Below are positions 10,420-18,362 of a stretch of 64,000 nt of DNA, one piece after another (the first letter of the stretch is position 1; each line of letters begins with the position of its first letter). The notes under the pieces are model-generated. The model had not been told where the DNA came from. It was given only the letters and a program-made list of their open reading frames with translations, and did not search any database. This DNA is from Streptomyces sp. S465. Lineage in GTDB: Bacteria > Actinomycetota > Actinomycetes > Streptomycetales > Streptomycetaceae. The position numbers were made by a program, and so were the translations under genes. The DNA is taken from NCBI RefSeq assembly GCF_026898115.1, contig NZ_CP114036.1:4582001-4646000 (forward strand). Direction: 5' to 3'.

Positions 10420-11342
10420 CCGTCCCTGATACCGCCGCGTCGGTCGTACGGCTCGACGGCCCCTGGACCCACCGGGATGTCGCGGCCAACGGCGCGCGCT
10501 TCCACATCGCCGAGCTGGGTGACGGCCCGCTGGTACTGCTGCTGCACGGCTTTCCACAGTTCTGGTGGACCTGGCGGCACCAGCTGCCCGCGCTCGCCGA
10601 CGCCGGCTACCGGGCGGTCGCGATGGATCTGCGCGGAGTGGGCGGCAGCGACCGTACGCCCCGGGGTTACGACCCGGCCAACCTCGCCCTCGACATCACC
10701 GGCGTGATCCGTTCGCTGGGTGAGCCGGACGCCGCGCTCGTCGGCCATGACCTGGGCGGATATCTGGCGTGGACGGCCGCCGTGATGCGGCCGAAGCTGG
10801 TACGGCGGCTCGCGGTGGCCTCGATGCCGCACCCCCGCCGCTGGCGCTCGGCGATGCTGGCGGACGTCAAGCAGAGCGCGGCCAGCTCGCATGTGTGGGG
10901 CTTCCAGCGGCCCTGGCTGCCCGAGCGCCAGCTGGTCGCGGACGATGCGGCGGCCGTGGGACGGCTGATCCGGGACTGGTCCGGGCCGCGACTGCCCGAG
11001 GACGAGGCGGTGGAGATCTACCGGCGGGCGATGCGCATCCCCTCGACCGCGCACTGTTCGATCGAGCCGTACCGCTGGATGGTGCGGTCTCTGGCACGGC
11101 CGGACGGTTTCCAGTTCAACCGGCGGATGAAGCGGCCGGTGCGGGTGCCGACCCTGCATCTGCACGGGTCACTCGACCCGGTGATGCGCACCCGCAGCGC
11201 GGCGGGTTCCGGGGAGTATGTCGAGGCCCCCTACCGCTGGCGGCTCTTCGACGGGCTCGGTCACTTCCCGCACGAGGAGGACCCGATGGCCTTCACCGCC
11301 GAGCTGATCAACTGGCTGAAGGACCCCGAGCCCGACCGCTGA
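10416..11342 (+). CDS. Alpha/beta hydrolase, epoxide hydrolase-like
   Basis: A 308-aa protein whose ATG overlaps the stop of the upstream gene. The oxyanion-hole motif reads HGFPQFWW and the nucleophile elbow VGHDLGGYLAW carries Asp, which points to epoxide hydrolases or haloalkane dehalogenases rather than Ser esterases. The catalytic His is likely in GLGHFPHEEDP near the C-terminus. A helical cap lies between about 140 and 220. Substrate unknown; epoxide hydrolysis is the best family-based guess. Confidence 0.8.
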   Translation: MTVPDTAASVVRLDGPWTHRDVAANGARFHIAELGDGPLVLLLHGFPQFWWTWRHQLPALADAGYRAVAMDLRGVGGSDRTPRGYDPANLALDITGVIRSLGEPDAALVGHDLGGYLAWTAAVMRPKLVRRLAVASMPHPRRWRSAMLADVKQSAASSHVWGFQRPWLPERQLVADDAAAVGRLIRDWSGPRLPEDEAVEIYRRAMRIPSTAHCSIEPYRWMVRSLARPDGFQFNRRMKRPVRVPTLHLHGSLDPVMRTRSAAGSGEYVEAPYRWRLFDGLGHFPHEEDPMAFTAELINWLKDPEPDR

Positions 11343-11529
11343 GCGTCATCAGCCGTAGGCATGCCGTACACGTGCTGTCCGCATACCGTCCGCATGCAGT
11401 CCGCATTCCGACGACCCCGCCACGGGTGGCCGAACATCAGTTTTTCGAACAGCCAAATGCCCGGAGCATAGGCCAATTGCCGCAGCCAGCGGCGATTACG
11501 GACCTTGGGTCACGGGCAGACACGGGGGT

Positions 11530-11733
11530 ATGGGCTGGACGCACGACTACCGTGACGCACCTGACGGCCGCGGCCCCGAGGCCGCCGCTACCGCCAATGC
11601 CGCGCTGAGCGTTTCCGAGCGGGGCGGCTCCGGGCCTACCCAAGGCCATGACCCGAACATCGGGATTCCCCGCATCATCCGCCGCCGGGCCCGGTGGGTC
11701 TCGGCGCGACTGCGCCATCCACGCAGCCGCTAG
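11530..11733 (+). CDS. Possible small protein (67 aa)
   Basis: A short frame beginning MGWTHDYRDAPDGRG, preceded by GGGGG 2 nt from the ATG. Third codon positions are mostly G/C, as in real genes here, and similar small proteins starting MGWTHDY seem to occur in Streptomyces, though I cannot confirm it. It is the only coding candidate in the 440 bp between the hydrolase and marP, which otherwise hold nothing I recognise. Function unknown. Confidence 0.3.
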   Translation: MGWTHDYRDAPDGRGPEAAATANAALSVSERGGSGPTQGHDPNIGIPRIIRRRARWVSARLRHPRSR

Positions 11734-11784
11734 CAGTACCTCGGGCGCGGCCCGGGGCGCCGCCGGCACACCGGAACCCCTGGG

Positions 11785-12984
11785 TCACAGGGCACACCCC
11801 TGGCTGTCCACCGGCTGGTCCGCCGTACGCCCCTTCTCGACGTCCTGGCGCACCTCGTCCGCCGTCAGCGCGTACCCGGTGTCCTCGTCGTCGAGGGACT
11901 TGGCGAAGACCACGCCGTACACCCGCCCCTGCGGGGTGAGCAGCGGACCGCCGGAGTTGCCCTGCCGCACCGTCGCGTACAGCGAGTACACATCGCGGTG
12001 CACGGTGGAGCGGCGGTAGATGTCGGGGCCATTGGCCTGGATACGGCCGCGGATCCGGGCGGCTCGCACATCGAAGGCGCCGTTCTCCGGGAAGCCGGCG
12101 ACGATCGCGTCGTCACCGGTGTGTGCGTCGTCCTGGGCGAACCGGAGCGCCGGGGCGTGCAACGAGGGCACATCGAGGACCGCGATATCGCGCTTCCAGT
12201 CGTAGAGCACGACCTTGGCGTCGTAGAGCCGGCCCTCGCCGCCTATCTGTACGGTCGGCTCGCTGACGCCGCCGACGACATGGGCGTTGGTCATGACCCG
12301 GTTCGGCGCGAACACGAACCCGCTGCCCTCGAGGACCTTGCCGCAGCTGGGGGCGGTGCCGACGACCTTCACGATGCTCTGCTGGGCGCGTGTGGCCACC
12401 GGGGACCGGGCGAGCGCGGGGTCGGGCTGTGGCACCGAGGTGATCGGCTCATTGGCGAAGGGCGAGAAGACCTGCGGGAAGCCGTTCTGCGCGAGCACCG
12501 ACGAGAAGTCGGTGAACCAGGTGTTCGCCTCGTCCGGAATGACGCGGGAGACCCCGGTCAGCACCTTGGAGGTACGGACCTCCCGGCCCAGGGTGGGCAG
12601 CGAGGTCTGGGCCACGAGGGAGCCGATCAGCCAGGCGACCAGCAGCATCGCCAGGACATTCACCAGCGCGCCGCCGGTCGCGTCCAGGGCGCGCGCCGGT
12701 GACCAGGTGATGTGCCGCCGCAGCTTGTTCCCCAGGTGGGTGGTGGCGGCCTGGCCGACCGAGGCGCACACGATCACCAGGACGATCGCCACCACGGCAC
12801 CGAAGGTGCCGGGGGATGTCTTGTCGGTGGTGCCGTCCCAGATGAGCGGCAGCAGATAGACCGCGATCAGACCACCCCCGATGAACCCCGTCACCGACAG
12901 CACGCCGACGACGAAGCCCTGGCGGTAGCCGACGACCGCGAACCATACGGCGGCGAGCAGCAGCAGGATGTCCAGCACATTCAC
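11785..12984 (-). CDS. MarP-type membrane serine protease
   Basis: A 399-aa protein. The first 165 residues are a CvpA/colicin-V-production-like domain with four hydrophobic segments. A periplasmic trypsin/HtrA-like domain follows: His in MTNAHVVGG, Asp in KRDIAVLDV, Ser in VRQGNSGGPLL. Two cysteines (PSCGKV and the C-terminal QGCAL) could form the disulfide known to stabilise MarP. In mycobacteria MarP is needed for acid resistance and cleaves peptidoglycan hydrolase RipA. It lies 12 nt downstream of the Nudix gene in the minus-strand run nth-nudix-marP, an arrangement typical of actinobacteria. Confidence 0.88.
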   Translation of the reverse strand: MNVLDILLLLAAVWFAVVGYRQGFVVGVLSVTGFIGGGLIAVYLLPLIWDGTTDKTSPGTFGAVVAIVLVIVCASVGQAATTHLGNKLRRHITWSPARALDATGGALVNVLAMLLVAWLIGSLVAQTSLPTLGREVRTSKVLTGVSRVIPDEANTWFTDFSSVLAQNGFPQVFSPFANEPITSVPQPDPALARSPVATRAQQSIVKVVGTAPSCGKVLEGSGFVFAPNRVMTNAHVVGGVSEPTVQIGGEGRLYDAKVVLYDWKRDIAVLDVPSLHAPALRFAQDDAHTGDDAIVAGFPENGAFDVRAARIRGRIQANGPDIYRRSTVHRDVYSLYATVRQGNSGGPLLTPQGRVYGVVFAKSLDDEDTGYALTADEVRQDVEKGRTADQPVDSQGCAL

Positions 12985-12996
12985 CGCAACACCGTC

Positions 12997-13683
12997 TCAC
13001 GCGCGCCAGTCGAGTGGGACGTGCCTGGCGCGGTCCCAAGGCCGCTCCCAGCCCGCGAAATGCAGCAGGCGATCGATCACTCCGGCGGTAAAGCCCCAGA
13101 CCAGAGCGCCTCCGACGAGGAAGGCGGGACCCCGGTGACCACTGGGGTGGACGGTCGTGGCCCGGTTCGCCGGATCCGTGAGATCCGCCACGGGAACGGT
13201 GAAGACCCGGGCCGTCTCGGCCGGGTCCACCGGCCCGACCGGACTGGGCCGGCGCCACCAGCCCAGCACCGGGGTGACGACGAAACCGCTCACCGGGATG
13301 TAGAGCCGCGGCAGCACCGCGAAGACCTGGACCCCCGAAGGGTCGAGCCCCGTCTCCTCCTCGGCCTCGCGCAGCGCCGCACGCAGCGGACCCTCCCCGT
13401 CCGGATCCCCGTCCTCCGGGTCGAGGGCCCCGCCGGGAAAGGAGGGCTGGCCGGCGTGCGAGCGCAGCGAGCCGGAGCGCTCCATGAGCAGCAGCTCGGG
13501 GCCGGCCGGGCCCTCTCCGAAGAGCACCAGCACGGCGGAGGGGCGGCCGCCGCCCTGCGGGGGCGGCAGGAACCGGCTCAGCTGGCGCGGTTCGATCGTC
13601 TCGGCCACCCGCACCACCGGCCGCAGCCACTCGGGCAGCCCATGGGCGCTGATCTCCACGCCCCCGCCGTACGTGCTCGTCAC
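12997..13683 (-). CDS. Nudix hydrolase, CoA pyrophosphatase-like
   Basis: A 228-aa protein starting at GTG 13683, which overlaps the nth stop (GTGA). The Nudix box is spread over GGALDPEDGD and then LREAEEETGLDP (about residues 95-125), supplying the metal-binding glutamates. The preceding LMERSGSLRSHAGQPSFPGG matches the NuCoA signature of the coenzyme A pyrophosphatase subfamily (UPF0035). CoA or acyl-CoA cleavage is inferred from that signature. It is co-transcribed with nth and marP. Confidence 0.85.
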   Translation of the reverse strand: MTSTYGGGVEISAHGLPEWLRPVVRVAETIEPRQLSRFLPPPQGGGRPSAVLVLFGEGPAGPELLLMERSGSLRSHAGQPSFPGGALDPEDGDPDGEGPLRAALREAEEETGLDPSGVQVFAVLPRLYIPVSGFVVTPVLGWWRRPSPVGPVDPAETARVFTVPVADLTDPANRATTVHPSGHRGPAFLVGGALVWGFTAGVIDRLLHFAGWERPWDRARHVPLDWRA

Positions 13684-14594
13684 TCGGCGGCTCCCAGGGG
13701 GGCGGCGGGACGGCCGGGGTAGTCGGACGGCGGACGCAGGCGCTGGCCCGGCTGGCCGCCCATCTCGTACTTCAGCAGCTTCTTCGCCTTGTCCGGGTCG
13801 GTCTCGCCCTCCCCGTACGCCGGGCAGAGCGGGGCGATCGGGCAGGCGCCGCACGCGGGCTTGCGGGCGTGGCAGACGCGACGGCCGTGGAAGATGATGC
13901 GGTGCGAGAGCATCGTCCACTCGCTCTTGGGGAAGAGCGCGGCGATCTCCGCCTCGACCTTCTCGGGGTCCTCCTGGGCGGTCCACTTCCAGCGCCGCAC
14001 CAGCCGCCCGAAGTGGGTGTCGACGGTCAGGCCCGGCACCCCGAAGGCGTTGCCGAGCACCACATTGGCCGTCTTACGGCCGACACCGGGGAGGGTGACC
14101 AGGTCCTCCAGACGGCCCGGGACCTCGCCGCCGAAGCGGTCACGGAGGGCGGCGGACAGGCCCAGCAGCGATTTGGCCTTGGCGCGGAAGAAGCCCGTGG
14201 GCCGGATCAGCTGCTCCAGTGCCTCCGGGTCGGCGGCCGCCATGTCCTCGGGCGTCGGATAGGCGGCGAAGAGCGCGGGAGTGGTCTGGTTGACCCGCAG
14301 ATCGGTGGTCTGGGCGGACAGGACCGTGGCCACCAGCAGCTGGAAGGAGTTCTCGAAGTCCAGCTCGGGATGAGCGTACGGATACACCTCGGCGAGCTCG
14401 CGGTTGATGCGCCGGGCGCGGCGGACGAGGGCGAGCCGGGACTCCGGTCGGGCGCCTTGCGAACCCTTGACCGATTTATGCGGTTTCGCCACTTCTGTCG
14501 ATTCGGCGGATCCTTGTTCGCCCACAGCGGAATCACGCGATGCGGTCACCCGTCCGGCCCCCTTGCCCTGTGCTCTCACCGGCCTATTGGACAC
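13680..14594 (-). CDS. nth: Endonuclease III
   Basis: A 304-aa DNA glycosylase/AP lyase of base-excision repair that removes oxidised pyrimidines. The helix-hairpin-helix with the catalytic lysine reads LPGVGRKTANVVLG, and the catalytic Asp is in LTVDTHFGRL. Four cysteines of the 4Fe-4S loop are in CHARKPACGACPIAPLC. The N-terminal 50 residues before the core are a polar extension (VAKPHKSVKGSQG); a later start inside it is possible. It heads the nth-nudix-marP unit, with a GTGA overlap to the Nudix gene, and is divergent from crp. Confidence 0.93.
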   Translation of the reverse strand: MSNRPVRAQGKGAGRVTASRDSAVGEQGSAESTEVAKPHKSVKGSQGARPESRLALVRRARRINRELAEVYPYAHPELDFENSFQLLVATVLSAQTTDLRVNQTTPALFAAYPTPEDMAAADPEALEQLIRPTGFFRAKAKSLLGLSAALRDRFGGEVPGRLEDLVTLPGVGRKTANVVLGNAFGVPGLTVDTHFGRLVRRWKWTAQEDPEKVEAEIAALFPKSEWTMLSHRIIFHGRRVCHARKPACGACPIAPLCPAYGEGETDPDKAKKLLKYEMGGQPGQRLRPPSDYPGRPAAPLGAAE

Positions 14595-14697
14595 CCGGCC
14601 AGCCTAAGCCCAGCCACTGACATCCGCCCCGGCCGCCGCGAAGAGGCCCTCAATCGGACCCCTGCCGCACAGCTCGGCAGGCCAGTGCGTCAAACTT

Positions 14698-14711
14698 GTG
14701 ATTGATCGCAC
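14698..14711. promoter_or_regulatory. Possible Crp-type operator in the nth/crp intergenic region
   Basis: GTGATTGATCGCAC has the GTG...CAC outer half-sites of Crp-family operators, 62 bp upstream of the crp GTG start. Autoregulation by Crp would fit; the inner bases match the usual consensus only partly. Confidence 0.35.
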
Positions 14712-14773
14712 TGTTTTACCGTCCGGCATCATGGGGACGTCGGTCCCCTGTGCATGTCGACAAGGAGAGACTC

Positions 14774-15448
14774 GTGGACGACGTTCTGCGGCGCGCCCCG
14801 CTCTTCGCGGCGCTCGATGACGAGCAGGCCGCTGAGCTGCGCGCCTCCATGGGAGAGGTCACCCTCGCGCGAGGTGACGCACTCTTCCACGAAGGGGACC
14901 CCGGCGATCGCCTGTACGTGGTCACCGAGGGCAAGGTGAAGCTCCACCGCACCTCTCCCGACGGCCGCGAGAACATGCTGGCCGTGCTCGGTCCCGGCGA
15001 GCTGATCGGCGAGCTGTCGCTGTTCGACCCCGGCCCGCGCACCGCCACCGCCACCGCCCTCACCGAGGTCAAGCTCCTCGGCCTCGGCCACGGCGACCTT
15101 CAGCCGTGGCTGAACGCCCGGCCCGAGGTCGCCTCCGCGCTGCTGCGCGCGGTCGCCCGGCGCCTGCGCAAGACCAACGACCAGATGTCCGACCTGGTCT
15201 TCTCCGACGTCCCCGGCCGGGTCGCCAGGGCCCTGCTGGACCTGTCGCGCCGCTTCGGCGTGCAGTCGGAGGAGGGCATCCACGTCGTCCACGACCTGAC
15301 CCAGGAGGAGCTGGCCCAGCTGGTCGGCGCCTCCCGCGAGACCGTCAACAAGGCGCTCGCCGACTTCGCGGGCCGCGGCTGGCTGCGGCTGGAGGCGCGC
15401 GCGGTGATCCTGCTGGACGTCGAGCGGCTGGCCAAGCGCTCCCGCTGA
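14774..15448 (+). CDS. crp: Crp, cAMP-receptor-type global regulator
   Basis: A 224-aa regulator starting at GTG 14774 behind AAGGAGAG. The N-terminal cyclic-nucleotide-binding barrel contains FHEGDPGDRLYVVTEG and the phosphate-binding cassette LIGELSLFDPGPRTATATA. A dimerisation helix follows, then a C-terminal winged helix with the recognition segment LVGASRETVNKALADF. In Streptomyces Crp controls germination, development and antibiotic production. It is monocistronic, with a strong hairpin downstream. Confidence 0.95.
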   Translation: MDDVLRRAPLFAALDDEQAAELRASMGEVTLARGDALFHEGDPGDRLYVVTEGKVKLHRTSPDGRENMLAVLGPGELIGELSLFDPGPRTATATALTEVKLLGLGHGDLQPWLNARPEVASALLRAVARRLRKTNDQMSDLVFSDVPGRVARALLDLSRRFGVQSEEGIHVVHDLTQEELAQLVGASRETVNKALADFAGRGWLRLEARAVILLDVERLAKRSR

Positions 15449-15483
15449 CGCCGGACGGAGACGCACGCGGAAACGGATCGTGA

Positions 15484-15511
15484 GGGCCCCGCCGGAATCC
15501 CGGCGGGGCCC
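15484..15511 (+). terminator. Terminator after crp
   Basis: GGGCCCCGCCGG and CCGGCGGGGCCC form a perfect 12-bp stem with a 4-nt loop (AATC), followed by TTA, 35 bp after the crp stop. Confidence 0.85.
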
Positions 15512-15513
15512 TT

Positions 15514-15611
15514 ACGGCGCTCCGGAACGGCGCTCCCGAACGAGGTCCCGGCACGGCGCTCCGGAACGGCGCTCCCGAACGAGGTCCCGGCACGGCGCTC
15601 CGGAACGGCGT
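15514..15611. repeat. 39-bp tandem repeat, 2.5 copies
   Basis: Units start at 15514, 15553 and 15592 (the last partial). Each unit begins ACGGCGCTCCGGAACGGC and holds a second internal CGGCGCTCC-like half. The copies are identical. The array fills the gap between the convergent crp and MBL genes, beyond the crp terminator and short of the MBL stop. Confidence 0.85.
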
Positions 15612-15627
15612 AGCGGAACGCGCCGCC

Positions 15628-16458
15628 TCAGATCAGCCCGTGCTCGCGCAGATACTCCAGCTGGGCCCGGACCGACAGCTCCGCCGCCGGCCACAGCGAC
15701 CGGTCCACGTCCGCGTACACATGCGCCACGACCTCCGAGGGCGTCCGGTAGCCGTTCTCGACCGCCGTCTCCACCTGGGCGAGCCGGTTGGCGCGGTGCG
15801 CGAGGTAGTACTCCACCACGCCCTGGGCGTCGTTCAGCACCGGCCCGTGGCCCGGAAGGACCGTGTTCACCCCGTCGTCCACGGTCAGCGACCGCAGCCG
15901 CCGCAGCGAGTCCAGATAGTCGCCGAGCCGCCCGTCGGGATGCGCGACGACGGTGGTGCCCCGCCCGAGCACCGTGTCGCCCGTAAGGACCGCGCCATCG
16001 GCCGGAAGGTGGAAGGACAGCGAGTCGGCGGTGTGGCCGGGCGTGGGCACCACCCGCAGCTCCAGGCCGCCGGTGGATATGACGTCCCCCAGCTCCAGCC
16101 CCTCGTCCCCCAGCCGCAGCGCCGGGTCCAGCGCCCTTACGGACGTCCGCGTCAGCTCGGCGAAGCGCGCCGCGCCCTCCGCGTGATCCGGATGGCCATG
16201 GGTGAGCAGCGTCAGCGCGACCCGCTTGCCCGCCCGCTCGGCCGTCGCGATGACCTCCTTGAGGTGCGCGTCGTCGAGCGGCCCGGGGTCGATGACGACG
16301 GCGAGGTCGGAGTCGGGCTCGGCGACGATCCAGGTGTTGGTGCCGTCCAGCGTCATGGGGGAGGCGTTCGGCGCCAGGACGCAGACGGCCCGGTCGGTGG
16401 CCGGGCCGCCGATGGCGCCCCCGCGCGGCTGACCGGGCAGAGCGGATGCGTACGTCAT
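15628..16458 (-). CDS. MBL-fold metallohydrolase (LACTB2-like)
   Basis: A 276-aa metallo-beta-lactamase-fold protein. Metal ligands appear in LTHGHPDHAEG, in TPGHTADSLSF, in LTGDTVLG and in LPGHGP, the standard order for the fold. The C-terminal helical part (from about residue 195) resembles the LACTB2 group, whose human member is a ribonuclease; some bacterial members hydrolyse thioesters or lactones. Substrate cannot be fixed. Its ATG overlaps the stop of the upstream Nudix gene, so it is the last gene of the minus-strand unit DUF4177-ridA-nudix-MBL. Confidence 0.85.
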   Translation of the reverse strand: MTYASALPGQPRGGAIGGPATDRAVCVLAPNASPMTLDGTNTWIVAEPDSDLAVVIDPGPLDDAHLKEVIATAERAGKRVALTLLTHGHPDHAEGAARFAELTRTSVRALDPALRLGDEGLELGDVISTGGLELRVVPTPGHTADSLSFHLPADGAVLTGDTVLGRGTTVVAHPDGRLGDYLDSLRRLRSLTVDDGVNTVLPGHGPVLNDAQGVVEYYLAHRANRLAQVETAVENGYRTPSEVVAHVYADVDRSLWPAAELSVRAQLEYLREHGLI

Positions 16459-17492
16459 GCGGAAGATCCCCCCGTGGCGCGCGGAATGTGCCTGGTGAAC
16501 TCATCATGGCCCGGCCAGCTCAGCACCAGCTCCCCGTTCTCCACCCGCGCCTGGGCCAGGATCGGCTTCAGGTCCCGGTCCGCGGCCGCGGCCAGCGCCT
16601 CGGCGACCGAGCCGTGGGCCGCGAGCTGGCGCAGCGTCGCGATCGTGGGCGGCATCATCAGCAGCTCGCCCCGGTCGTAGCCGTCGGCCGCGTCGACCGG
16701 ACGGATCCAGACGGTCCGGTCCGCCTCCGTGGAGGCGTTACGGGTGCGCTGCCCCCGCGGCAGCGCAGCCACGAAGAACCAGGTGTCGTAGCGGCGCGGT
16801 TCGAACTCCGGGGTGATCCAGCGCGCCCAGCAGCCCAGCAGATCCGAGCGGAGCACGAGCCCCCGGCGGTCCAGGAACTCCGCGAAGGACAGATCCCGGG
16901 CGACCAGCGCCGCGCGGTCCGCCTCCCAGTCGTCCCCCGTCGTGTCCGCGACCACGGTGTGCGGTGTCGGACCCGCCAGCAGGACCCCCGCCTCCTCGAA
17001 GGTCTCGCGGACCGCCGCGCACACGATGGCCTGCGCCTGCGTCGGCTCGTCGGGGTCCAGGCCCAGCCGCCGCGCCCACTGCGCCCGCGAGGGTCCGGCC
17101 CAGGTGACCATGCGCTCGTCGCGCGGGTCCACGGAGCCGCCCGGATAGGCGTACGCGCCTCCGGCGAAGGCCATGGAGGCGCGTCTGCGCAGCATGTAGA
17201 CGGCGAGCCCACCGGGCCCGCCCGCCGCGTCCCGTACGCCCTCCGCGGGCGCCTCAGGGCCGTGCGCGGCCCTTGCGGGCCCCGGCGCCGCCGCGAGCTT
17301 CTCCGCCGCGTGCTCCCCGTCGCCGTCCTGCCGGCCCTGCGGGTCCTGCCGGTCCTGTTCAGGTTGTCCGTCCCGCAGCAGCAGCACGGTGGCGGCCCGG
17401 CGCGGTGTCACCGGTGTGAGCTCACCGGCCGACAGGAGGCGGATCCGCTCGGGCCATTCGGGCGGGTACCACTGGCCGTTCGTAGTGGACAT
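16455..17492 (-). CDS. Nudix hydrolase (NUDT19/RPP-like)
   Basis: A 345-aa protein. A large Gln/Asp/Ala-rich insertion (residues 43-92) sits between the N-terminal strand ATVLLLRDG and GLAVYMLRR; it looks like a disordered, lineage-specific insert. The Nudix box is split: YAYPGGSVDP comes at about 115 and CAAVRETFEEAGVLLAG at about 158, with an insertion between them. This long Nudix box is typical of the NUDT19-type CoA diphosphatases. It is coupled to the MBL gene through an ATGA overlap; such nudix-MBL pairs are common in actinobacteria. Confidence 0.8.
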   Translation of the reverse strand: MSTTNGQWYPPEWPERIRLLSAGELTPVTPRRAATVLLLRDGQPEQDRQDPQGRQDGDGEHAAEKLAAAPGPARAAHGPEAPAEGVRDAAGGPGGLAVYMLRRRASMAFAGGAYAYPGGSVDPRDERMVTWAGPSRAQWARRLGLDPDEPTQAQAIVCAAVRETFEEAGVLLAGPTPHTVVADTTGDDWEADRAALVARDLSFAEFLDRRGLVLRSDLLGCWARWITPEFEPRRYDTWFFVAALPRGQRTRNASTEADRTVWIRPVDAADGYDRGELLMMPPTIATLRQLAAHGSVAEALAAAADRDLKPILAQARVENGELVLSWPGHDEFTRHIPRATGGSSA

Positions 17493-17642
17493 GGCCGGAT
17501 GCTATGCGCTCACGGGCTGATGTTCGAGTGGCTCCGACGGCGCCACGCCGGGGGCGGTCCGGGCACGGCGGTCCGGGCACGGCCGTCGCACCGGCCCACG
17601 CATCCCCGCGCCGGCCGGCCCGCCACCGGCTCCGCTCGCTGG

Positions 17643-17688
17643 TCCGCGACCTCGACCTGGATCTAGTCCGCGACCTCGACCTGGATCT
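17643..17688. repeat. 24-bp duplication spanning the ridA stop codon
   Basis: TCCGCGACCTCGACCTGGATCT occurs at 17643 and again at 17667 with AG between. Read on the minus strand, the codons for the last residues IQVEVAD are repeated immediately after the TAG stop, so the gene ends between two copies. Confidence 0.8.
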
Positions 17689-18133
17689 CGACCTCGACGG
17701 GGGCGTCCAGCGGCAGCACCGCCACGCCCACCGCGCTGCGCGCGTGCACGCCCGCGTCGCCCAGGACCTCGCCGAGCAGCTCGCTCGCACCGTTGACGAC
17801 ACCCGGCTGGCCGGTGAAGTCCGGCGCCGAGGCGACGAAGCCGACGACCTTCACCACCCGCACGATGCGGTCGAGGTCACCGACGACCGACTGCACGGCG
17901 GCCAGCGCGTTCAGCGCACAGGTGCGCGCCAGCTCCTTGGCCTCCTCCGGGGTCACCTCCGCGCCGACCTTGCCGGTCACGCCCAGCTTCCCCTCGACCA
18001 GCGGCAGCTGGCCCGAGGTGTAGACGTACGGGCCGGTGCGGACTGCGGGCACATACGCGGCGAGGGGCGCCGCGACCTCGGGCAGCGTCAGACCGAGCCC
18101 GGCGAGCCTGCCCTCGACCGCGCCGCTGCCCAT
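17663..18133 (-). CDS. RidA-family protein
   Basis: A 156-aa protein starting at ATG 18133, which overlaps the stop of the DUF4177 gene (TGATG). The family features are YVYTSGQLPL near residue 40, ARTCALNALAAVQSVVGDLD in the middle and a C-terminal VEVEIQVEVAD strand. RidA proteins deaminate reactive enamine/imine intermediates; the key Arg near the C-terminus of true RidA (CIAAR-like motif) is not evident here. This belongs to the longer actinobacterial relatives, whose activity is uncertain. It lies in the unit DUF4177-ridA-nudix-MBL. Confidence 0.8.
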   Translation of the reverse strand: MGSGAVEGRLAGLGLTLPEVAAPLAAYVPAVRTGPYVYTSGQLPLVEGKLGVTGKVGAEVTPEEAKELARTCALNALAAVQSVVGDLDRIVRVVKVVGFVASAPDFTGQPGVVNGASELLGEVLGDAGVHARSAVGVAVLPLDAPVEVEIQVEVAD

Positions 18134-18291
18134 CAGCTCTTCTCCCGCTTCAGGTAGGCCACCAGCTGCTCCGGGTTGTTCGGCCCGGGAACGACCTGGA
18201 CCAGCTCCCAGCCGTCCTCGCCCCAGGTGTCCAGAATCTGCTTCGTGGCGTGTACGAGCAGCGGTACGGTCGCGTATTCCCACTTGGTCAT
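18133..18291 (-). CDS. DUF4177 small protein (52 aa)
   Basis: A 52-aa gene starting at ATG 18291 (MTKWEYATVPLLVHATKQIL) and ending LVAYLKREKS. The pattern KWEYATVPLL...GEDGWELVQVVPG is that of the DUF4177 family. Its TGA shares a base with the ridA ATG, so the two are coupled. It heads the minus-strand unit and is divergent from the first ArsA-like ATPase, only 71 bp away. Function unknown. Confidence 0.8.
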   Translation of the reverse strand: MTKWEYATVPLLVHATKQILDTWGEDGWELVQVVPGPNNPEQLVAYLKREKS

Positions 18292-18362
18292 GGGCCGACT
18301 GTAATGCCTCTCCGCCGGGCCCTGGTGCGTAGCCCGAGGGGCGACTGGTTAGGCTCCCCACT

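Noticed and set aside
11437..11769. Minus-strand 110-codon frame downstream of marP
   Set aside because: Overlaps the better plus-strand small frame, lacks a ribosome binding site and shows no family features.
15514..15611. Possible CRISPR or iteron array
   Set aside because: Head-to-tail 39-bp copies without spacers in a convergent intergenic gap; a simple tandem duplication explains it.
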